Assembly (NCBI GenBank): GCA_015680635.1
Contig: JAABOA010000176.1
Span: forward strand, 1,485-15,759
Length of the DNA: 14,275 nucleotides
Source: Lunasporangiospora selenospora
Lineage: Eukaryota; Mortierellomycota; Mortierellomycetes; Mortierellales; Mortierellaceae
Reading direction: 5' to 3'
A model generated the notes under the pieces. It worked only from the letters and a program-made list of their open reading frames with translations, was not told the origin of the DNA and searched no databases. Shown piece by piece: positions 8,247 through 14,275 of this stretch. Numbering within the stretch: the first letter of the stretch is position 1; each line of letters starts with the position of its first letter. The position numbers and the translations under genes are program-made.

Positions 8247-8789
8247 ATGACGCACGTGGTAAGTGTCTCCGGGTCCTCGAGGTGGTCAACGAACTTCGTC
8301 ATCACTGTTAGGATTATTCTACTTCTGAAAATGATAATTTCGTTCACACTCCCCGTCTCTACATCGCTATCTTCATGTTGGGCTCTTTTATTGTCATCTA
8401 TTAAAGATGGAGGTCTTGTACAGAGGTTTGGCCGGAATATTTTTATCGATTACGTTATCCTTGGTGGAAGTGGTGGAAACGACCCTGGACTGGGCTCACT
8501 GAAGAAAGTGTCCGATCAACCCTTGACAGTTCTTCTTCTTCATATATGCACGACGGACCACATATCAGATGGTTTCGACAGCCGCGCTTCTCAGGCTTCT
8601 CGGAAATCGCGAGGATCCAATCTTCTCATATCTGATATCTTTGTTATGGGTGCCTACATCCAGCGAAACAGTCTGTTACTCCCACACGAAGACACTGGGC
8701 AGACATCCTATTTGCGTTGTATCCAATGGCAAAGTCGATCACATGCTATTGCCTACCATGGTGGACATTGTGGTGTCTTCATATTGTGA
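8247..8789 (+). CDS. Longest uninterrupted ORF of the window (180 residues), unknown and doubtful
   Basis: An ATG directly follows a TAG and opens 180 codons to TGA. Residues 17-51 form a long hydrophobic segment, possibly one or two membrane helices, followed by a Gly-rich GGSGGNDPGLGSLKK. The length is only modestly above what chance allows for the longest open run in a window this size. The opposite strand shows a comparable broken frame (about 8400-8818, four stops in 140 codons) and fits the direction of the neighbouring relics, so this ORF may be a shadow. No family is recognised and no CT-rich leader precedes it. Confidence 0.2.
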   Translation: MTHVVSVSGSSRWSTNFVITVRIILLLKMIISFTLPVSTSLSSCWALLLSSIKDGGLVQRFGRNIFIDYVILGGSGGNDPGLGSLKKVSDQPLTVLLLHICTTDHISDGFDSRASQASRKSRGSNLLISDIFVMGAYIQRNSLLLPHEDTGQTSYLRCIQWQSRSHAIAYHGGHCGVFIL

Positions 8790-9843
8790 AGGGGCCCAGC
8801 AGGATTTGTTCACCCCTTTCTTCTATTGACTGAATACTGTAGGGGTGTTGAAGACACTACTATGTACCTTTGCTTGAAAGAGTACCGAGGTTGGAACACA
8901 ATCACTGATTCAATATTACTAGCAGTTGATACCTTTGCTCTGATTTATACCTCACTACGTTGGATTCGTTTCTTTCTTTCTTTCTCGTTGTCTTGTTAAG
9001 GAGGAGCAGGGTGATGGAAATTTTGAAGGTCCATTTACACCTTTCAGGAGCAAATGCATTAGAAACGTCTATCGCTACGCGAACTCGATGGGATGATCAT
9101 TAGATCATTATGCAAAAGAAAATCATTAAGCCTGCTCCATCTATTGGATTCCGCTAGGCTTCGGTGTAGTCGATTATATGAATTAGTTTCCTGCAAATTT
9201 TGAGTGAAAAAAAACGCTTGAACTACTTTGATAGTATTCCCATTGAATACAAGTACTGTTCTTAATTAAATGATGCGCAATGGGCGGACTGCAGTGACGA
9301 AAGGGTAACTTCAAAGTACCTATTGCTGGACTATTGATGCTACTCAATCAAATTTCTACCAACTAATCCCATGCTGAACGCTGTAAATTCTCAAATGTAT
9401 TAGGCTCAACTGTCACAAGGCGCGAGAAGGAAAGTTGGAATTTTTATTATGTTACAAGTGATTCTTGGTTTGTCAACATGTGGTCAAGGAAATGGCACAG
9501 CTGCTATGCTAAAAATCTTCACAATTACTTGATAACTACCCTTTGAAGGATCCAATACTAACATTAGTAGACCCATTGACTCTAGAATTGGCCGTGCTCT
9601 ATAATAAGCGTATTGTCTCTAAATCCGTGTTATACTCAATAGCCAAAGTTGGTATTCCATCAGTCCCAGCGGGGTTGACGCTAGATCTCCTTAACACTAG
9701 AAGCTCTAGGAACTGGTGCAATCACTCCAAAGGCGATTTCATTAGCCATTCCGGCATTGTTAGGAGTCTGTCACCTCATAATGATGAGGATGCAACGGTT
9801 GGCTAAGAGGTTTTGAACAAGCTTTGTCAATGCTGTAACAGCA
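8790..9843. other. Intergenic or decayed sequence, no gene seen
   Basis: Stops are frequent in all frames from 8830 to 9540, with a short TTTC repeat at 8969-8985. The plus frame 9543-9806 (87 codons, TTG start) is open but unrecognised. On the other strand the same bases give a run with NAGMANEIAFGVIAPVPRAS, which could continue the relic at 9844-10974 in another frame. Neither reading can be preferred with confidence. Confidence 0.3.
8969..8985. repeat. TTTC short tandem repeat
   Basis: About four TTTC units on the plus strand in an otherwise unassigned stretch. Confidence 0.75.
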
Positions 9844-10974
9844 TTAGTATACACAATAGGGCTTTATTCCATCGTTTTTTTCTGTGTTTGCTGACGATTT
9901 TCGATACCTATTGGCAATATTGATGGTCAGTTCTAGTCCTTCACAAGAGTATGGTCCAGTTACTTTCTGGGAAGATGGACGGATGTAAAAGACTTTGTGC
10001 TTGCGCCTTATTATTTTTCTTGACTGTGCCAGGACGATGCTGATGTTATTCAACAAAATCAAGCGATGCCCTGAACATCACCTCCTTACAATTGTGACCA
10101 TAACAACTAGTTAATCTTTCATGGAGATGTCCTTAAAGAGCTGATCACGAAGTTTTAATATGAACAGAGCAGTACGATTCTCAAAAAATTCACGCTCAGT
10201 TAATAGAGAGACGCCATCGTGTGTCAGACCAATTGCAATGTGGGCAATGTCGATAGGCAATCACAGTAACACTGACCCATGGAATGCAGATACCGGAAGG
10301 AGTTTGAGAAAGAGATGGCCATCTTAAATTAACCGCCGTATTCGTCACAGTAATGTCAGCGAGTGTCTTTCCAGCATAAGCAAAGAACAACTGGACGGAC
10401 TATTAGTGATTCGAATGCAAAGCTCTCCTCTCTCGTTCATTCTTCTCTTTCTCCGCCGTTTTTTTTTTTTTTACTTTGTAAAGCAGTACGTACTTTGGCC
10501 AGCGCGGTCTTTGAGCCGAGTCGATCATTGAAATGCACAAGACTTCTTTAAAAGAAGACACAGTGTATTTTGTCTTGAAGTTAAACAAAATCTCTAATCT
10601 TGAAAGGTACCAGGTTGATGGATAAGCCTAAAGACGGCAGTTTTACTGCTGAGGAAACATGGCAGCACAAATGAGAAGGTTTAACTGAACAGAAAGTATG
10701 TAAACGACCAAGCAGGCCCATCCGAAATGAACACAAAAAGATAAGTGCTCTTCCGGTTAGCCATCCCACGTGTCTCTCTTTTTTTCCCGTCTTTCCCATG
10801 TCCGCTCTTCCTTCTGCTCTCAGTTCATACATCGTTACTAAAGAGAAGTCCCGATTATGATCTGGGCTCTGGCAATGTCAATAAAAATGACGAACCTGCA
10901 ATCCTCCAACCTTCAACTGCATACCAGACCGGTGCGGTGCCTGCCCCTGTCAATGACATGTATGTTTCACTCAT
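9844..10974 (-). pseudogene. Possible decayed coding block, minus strand, family unknown
   Basis: A single minus-strand frame from an ATG at 10974 to a TAA at 9844 gives 377 codons with 11 internal stops, where about 20 would be expected. The best-preserved parts are the start (with MSLTGAGTAPVWYAVEGWRI), about 10111-10266 (IDIAHIAIGLTHDGVSLLTE) and 9844-10062 (KHKVFYIRPSSQKVTGPYSC). In 10196-10390 a neighbouring frame reads better, so frameshifts are likely. A T14 run at 10459-10472 interrupts it. No domain is recognised; the frame was chosen after looking, and the middle third is poor. Confidence 0.3.
10459..10472. repeat. T homopolymer, 14 bases
   Basis: Fourteen T on the plus strand (A14 on the minus strand), followed by ACTTTG. 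On the minus strand it lies inside the decayed coding block, so it could be expanded slippage or the A-tail of an inserted retro-copy, but no insertion boundary is visible. Confidence 0.8.
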
Positions 10975-10997
10975 GAAAAAAAAGTCGACGTTCTATA

Positions 10998-11727
10998 TTA
11001 GGAGCGTCCATTCGTACATAAGACTAACATGCATGCCCCGGTCTTCGGGTCATCTAATACTTGTCTGAGTGAAGAGGTGCTCCAGTAAAGAGTTGCCGGA
11101 GTGGCATCTGCAGAGCAGTTAAACAAGCAATGCTGGCAGCAACTATCTTCCAAAGCTAGGTTTGTATACCAAGTCTGCTCTAAATGACTTTGCGGTGGAA
11201 GATTCCACAAGACGCCTCGACATTTCGGGGTTGCCCGAGAATAAGCTCGTCTTGCTGAGATAGATACGGGAATCAGGAGAATGAGTGCAAGCTGTGATCT
11301 ATGCCCTACTCTGTGAAAAGCCTTATAGCCTTTTAATGGGATGTTACTTTGGCCCCACTCTCAACCCTAAACTATACATCTTTGGGGCCAACGACGAGGC
11401 CACTCTAGCGCACAATATTCCTGATAATCACCTTCCGAGACATTACTCGGCTCAAGTGGTCCGACATGGACCTGAACTGGGATCACTGAAGAGTCATTAG
11501 TCTCTTGCGTCACTCTTCTTTCCAGAGTGTCGTCTTTAGGCAGGGATAGTATTTCAGATTTTGGCACCATAGACCAATGAGATCCCGGGGACGTGCCAAC
11601 ATGCTACAGAGAGAGGTTTGACTCCAAAGGTTCGAATGGTAGTATGTGATTAGTTTTGAAGACGCTTTATGACAAGGAACATGATTTGATGACGACCCAG
11701 TCAACTGACGAGATTAATCATTCTCAA
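10998..11727 (-). pseudogene. Possible decayed coding block, minus strand, best stop depletion of the relics
   Basis: One minus-strand frame runs about 243 codons with only four internal stops, where about 13 would be expected. Clean runs cover about 11371-11612 (VPKSEILSLPKDDTLERRVT then SSVIPVQVHVGPLEPSNV) and about 120 codons to the TAA at 10998 (PPQSHLEQTWYTNLALEDSC, then further Cys). It changes frame before the next block at 10974. The same bases also hold a 71-codon plus ORF (11285-11500), which I judge a shadow. The product is unknown. It may be the 5' part of the same old gene as the blocks to its left. Confidence 0.35.
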
Positions 11728-12242
11728 GAGATAAAACATGCAGTAATGGCCATTACGATGGCGCCAGTGTGGTGGTGTAATCCTAACAGCTTAGGTGACC
11801 GGGATTAGCTCAAGGCGATCTGCAACAGCCACTGCGGCAACGGTGACTAGTGGCAATTATTGAGGTACTTACTGAACATGACATCGAAGTTCAAAGCTAT
11901 CTAGAGAAAAGAGGGCGTCCAGCAAGAGAACCTGCTCTTGTTAGAGGAGCATAGACAACAGCGGATAAGTTGAGACAACTGTGGCTCTAATGGTCAATTA
12001 AAACATCTAGTGAGAGAGTGAGAGTGAGAGTGAGAGGGTTGGCTTTATTTTTTATTTTTTTAGCTCCATAATCATAGAAGACAGAGTTACCTGCCGCATT
12101 CTTGACAAGATTCAAGTCAATTGCCCCCTACTGCAACATCTCACAATAGCAAACCTAGCAATAGAAGTATCCTGTCATAATGCCTTGGTCTTGACCTAGA
12201 AAGTGGAGGACATTTCTTTGGGCAAGGGACTGCTCTACCCCT
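11728..12242. other. Intergenic between relic tract and hydrolase promoter
   Basis: Short minus-strand runs up to about 11940 might extend the relic, but stops are frequent. A GAGAGT repeat and a T-rich stretch (12045-12061) lie in the middle. No gene is supported. Confidence 0.35.
12010..12037. repeat. GAGAGT-type tandem repeat
   Basis: Roughly four six-base units of the TGAGAG/GAGAGT type lie in intergenic DNA. Confidence 0.8.
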
Positions 12243-12254
12243 GATATCGATATC
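12243..12254. promoter_or_regulatory. 12-base perfect palindrome upstream of the hydrolase gene
   Basis: The sequence is GATATCGATATC, identical to its reverse complement, about 440 bases before the start codon. It contains GATA cores on both strands and could bind a dimeric factor. A palindrome this long can also occur by chance in a 14-kb window, so function is only suggested. Confidence 0.2.
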
Positions 12255-12692
12255 GCTCAAATTCAGGGGGTGAGAGACAAGGGCTTGTGTGCCGAAGCGC
12301 GGGCCGGCGGCAAGCAGGAGTGGACAAGTGACGTGCATGAGCACCACAGAGGGACAGAAAGAAGGGAGAAGGCAGGGCTGAGGTGTCCCAAGCGCAGATT
12401 CGCTGTCGTCTCGGCATCCACATGTGTTCGGCCCACAGACCACGTCCCAGTCCACCAAGTCACCCGCTCCCGATCACCATATCACCTCTCTTTCCCTCCC
12501 TTCTCTCTCTTCCTCCTTTCTCTTCCTTTCTATTTGTTTCATTTCATCTTTCATCTCATCAGCCCCTTCCTCATTCACATTGACATCGCAGTCCATCAAG
12601 ACTCTCGACATCATCTCTCTCGCATCAAGGATTCAGGAGCCATCACAAGTTTATAGTCGTTCAAGGAGGAAAGAGTCGCTTCTCTCAGGACC
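12255..12692 (+). promoter_or_regulatory. Presumed promoter and CT-rich leader of the hydrolase gene
   Basis: Bases 12480-12570 are strongly pyrimidine-rich (CTCTCT and TTCC runs), a common feature just upstream of fungal start codons. From 12425 to the start at 12693 I find no ATG, as expected of a scanned leader. Farther up, 12255-12465 is richer in G and C and holds a TGACGTGC element near 12330 that resembles half of a CRE/ATF site (weak). No clear TATA box is seen, so the transcription start cannot be placed. Confidence 0.45.
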
Positions 12693-14275
12693 ATGATCGT
12701 ATCTCTATTTCATACGCTCAATGCCTTGAGCTTTGCTCTAGTCTCTATCCCAACACTAGCCTTGACTGCTGTTTCCATCACTCGATTCACGACCAAACAG
12801 CGTTCTATCAATGTTGTACTTTTCCTTACCAATAACCAGCTGAACGAGCTGCCGCTCATCACGCTTGCAATTCTCTGGACCATGTCATACTGGCTTCGCA
12901 TTACCGGTACCTTCAGTAAGTCTACTTTTCTCCACGTGGGCGACATTTCAATTGATTGGGAGAGAGAGAGAGAGAGAGAGAGAGTTAAATTAACGAATGT
13001 TTAAGCGGGAAGGGTCTAGATCAGGTTACTGACATTTGGCTGTTCAAAAACTAAACCAAAATCTTTTGGAATAGGTACGTCTGTTTTGGCAACCATTTGC
13101 TGGTACTTTAATGTTCTCACGACCATCGGACTCGGATATCTCTTTTCGCAATCTTTGGTTGTCAAGGACGTTGCTCAAAAGTTCTTGGATCAGCTCGCAA
13201 AAGAGTCCAAGACAAGTGTCCAGCTTCCGGAACCGTTCTCGTAAGCAATCTTGCCAAATCAGAGGAAAGAGAAGAACAAAACAAAAGTGAGATGGGCAAG
13301 GTGTTCTAAAGGATCTGGAACTCAAACCAAATCTCGCTCGAATATCTCCTACTCAAACATAGGGCACCTTTTTTGCAAAAGTACCTCAATCCTCTGATCA
13401 AAACCGAGAACTATACCAGCTATGAAAATAGTAAGTCAACCGATCGAGTCAAAGAGGACTCTAATGAAAGGATTAGCCGGCTCTTATATTGCTCACATGC
13501 TCACGCCTTACTCACTATTGCAATTGTCCTTACAGTCTCTTACTGGACACCTCAGGAGCAGCTCGAGGTGATCAGGAACGATGGTTGGGAATCTGCAGTT
13601 GAAATGGTCCTGGACGTCTATCAACCCAACGGTATTCAAGGCGGAGACGAAAGACCTGTTCTTGTAAGCGTCACATTTGCTGAATTTTTATCTCTCTTGG
13701 AGGTCATCTCCGCCCTTGTCCCGTCGGCTTACTTCACGTGCTAATACGCTCCTGCTATGTTTGTTTTCAGTTCTACATCCATGGCGGAGGATGGACCAGT
13801 GGAACCAAAGACTGGTTGGGACCCTATTTGCCAGAACTGCTTTCACGGTCATGGATTGTTGTTTCGATTGACCATCGGCTGCAACCCAAGGCTGGGTATC
13901 CCTCTCAATTGATTGACTGCAAACGGGCGTTGCGCTGGGTAAAGGAGGAGATTCGTATCCTGGGTGGTAATCCAGACAATATTGTCGTCATGGGTGACTC
14001 TTCAGGCGGACATTTGGCGGCAATGTTGACCTTGACGATGAATGACCCAACGTTCCAGCCAGGGTTTGAGTCGGTAGATACCACTGTTCATGGATGCGTG
14101 TCGCTCTCTGGCGTCTTGGATCTGGTCGATGCAAAGGGCCAACTGAGACACAATGGTCGTGAACGGTTTACTGAAGTTGTTGCCAAGCGCTCAGGGCCCC
14201 CCGAATCGGAAGAGAGTAAGTCGAAACACTCCTCATTTGCGATGCGTTGTGACTTGTGGAACAATGCTTTCAACT
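12693..14275 (+). CDS. Membrane-anchored alpha/beta hydrolase (HSL-like, fold-3), five exons seen, 3' end outside window
   Basis: Exons are 12693-12915, 13075-13240, 13363-13430, 13536-13663 and 13771-14215; joined, they stay in frame for 343 codons. The start ATG (context GGACCATGA) is the first ATG after a 270-base ATG-free leader. Likely membrane helices lie at residues 5-29, 53-68 and 76-98. N-glycosylation sequons occur at N146 and N152. The hydrolase domain follows: LDVYQP, then FYIHGGGW with the oxyanion HGGG at residues 199-202, SIDHRL, a GGNPDNI segment, and GDSSGG with nucleophile Ser272. This order is typical of family IV/HSL-like esterases and of actinobacterial-style lipid esterases; most members have Ala after the serine, here Ser. 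The family hydrolyses acyl or acetyl esters, and the anchor suggests an ER or other membrane location (inference). The substrate cannot be told. The catalytic Asp and His should lie downstream of the window. Fold and exon structure are secure; the exact role is not. Confidence 0.9.
12916..13074 (+). other. Intron 1 of hydrolase gene
   Basis: The donor is GTAAGT and the acceptor is ATAG. A plausible branch site (ACTAAAC) lies about 20 bases before the acceptor. The intron is 159 bases long and phase 1, splitting a Ser codon. Reading through it meets a stop at 13002-13004, so splicing is required. It carries a GA microsatellite at 12960-12984. Confidence 0.88.
12960..12984. repeat. GA microsatellite inside hydrolase intron 1
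   Basis: Twelve GA units plus G occupy the first third of the intron, about 45 bases from the donor. It is well separated from the likely branch site. Confidence 0.95.
13241..13362 (+). other. Intron 2 of hydrolase gene
   Basis: The donor is GTAAGC and the acceptor is ATAG. It is 122 bases long and phase 2, interrupting the codon for Ser130. It joins the membrane segment to the linker that precedes the catalytic domain. Confidence 0.85.
13431..13535 (+). other. Intron 3 of hydrolase gene
   Basis: The donor is GTAAGT and the acceptor is ACAG after a pyrimidine-rich stretch. It is 105 bases long and phase 1, interrupting Ile153. Splicing here joins the second sequon (N152-I-S154) across the junction. 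Confidence 0.85.
13664..13770 (+). other. Intron 4 of hydrolase gene
   Basis: The donor is GTAAGC and the acceptor is TTTTCAG, with a CTAAT branch-like site about 30 bases upstream. It is 107 bases long and phase 0. It lies directly before the strand carrying the HGGG motif. Confidence 0.88.
14216..14275 (+). other. Intron 5 of hydrolase gene (start only)
   Basis: A GTAAGT donor follows codons for a Pro-Pro-Glu-Ser-Glu-Glu stretch, matching the donor form of the other introns. No convincing acceptor is reached before the window ends, so the intron and the rest of the gene continue to the right. Confidence 0.7.

Noticed and set aside
10998-11280. Alternative minus-strand frame here (with MSRRLVESSTAKSFRADLVY)
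   Set aside because: It reads well for about 45 codons but then meets several stops, while the neighbouring frame is open throughout this interval; only one can be the old coding frame.
12270-12656. 128-codon plus-strand ORF just before the hydrolase gene
   Set aside because: It begins with GTG, its second half is the translation of the CT-rich leader (Ser/Leu/Phe/Pro runs), and it lies where the promoter and untranslated leader should be.
1-14275. Search for transposase, reverse transcriptase, viral polymerase, CRISPR or rRNA
   Set aside because: No DDE, YxDD, GDD/GDN or integrase signature could be placed in a convincing frame, there are no spaced direct repeats like a CRISPR array, and no conserved rRNA segment. 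The decayed blocks are too broken to exclude an old mobile or viral origin by eye.

Overview
The window looks like nuclear DNA from a fungus. The one convincing gene, at the right edge, has small introns (105-159 bases) that all begin GTAAGY and end in AG. Its start codon follows a CT-rich leader without ATGs, and there are many GA/CT microsatellites. The style would suit an early-diverging filamentous fungus (Mortierella-like), but that placement is an impression and was not tested.

Layout. Bases 1-760 are purine-rich on the plus strand, so pyrimidine-rich on the minus strand. They may be the promoter or leader of a minus-strand gene beyond the left edge. Bases 760-3480 are intergenic, with microsatellites, three 11-base G/C homopolymers and two doubtful small ORFs. 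Bases 3478-4833 hold a plus-strand reading frame with fewer stops than expected but clearly broken, a possible old pseudogene. A small intact ORF (5178-5405) and a cluster of inverted repeats (5474-5576) follow. From about 6.0 to 11.7 kb several minus-strand blocks have reduced stop density but carry stops and frame changes. They may be the remains of one or more large genes, and I recognise no family in them. Bases 11.73-12.24 kb show nothing coding, and 12.25-12.69 kb are the presumed promoter and leader of the hydrolase gene.

Gene at the right edge. Bases 12693-14275 encode the first 343 residues of an alpha/beta hydrolase of the hormone-sensitive-lipase-like (family IV, alpha/beta hydrolase fold-3) type. 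The N-terminus has two to three likely membrane helices. The HGGG oxyanion motif and the GDSSGG nucleophile motif are present. The gene runs off the window inside its fifth intron, so the catalytic Asp and His are not visible.

Limits. Apart from the hydrolase, nothing here has a recognisable domain. The pseudogene calls rest on stop depletion and amino-acid texture in frames chosen after looking, so they are hypotheses. I found no rRNA, tRNA, CRISPR array or recognisable transposase or reverse transcriptase, and no system that I can call new.
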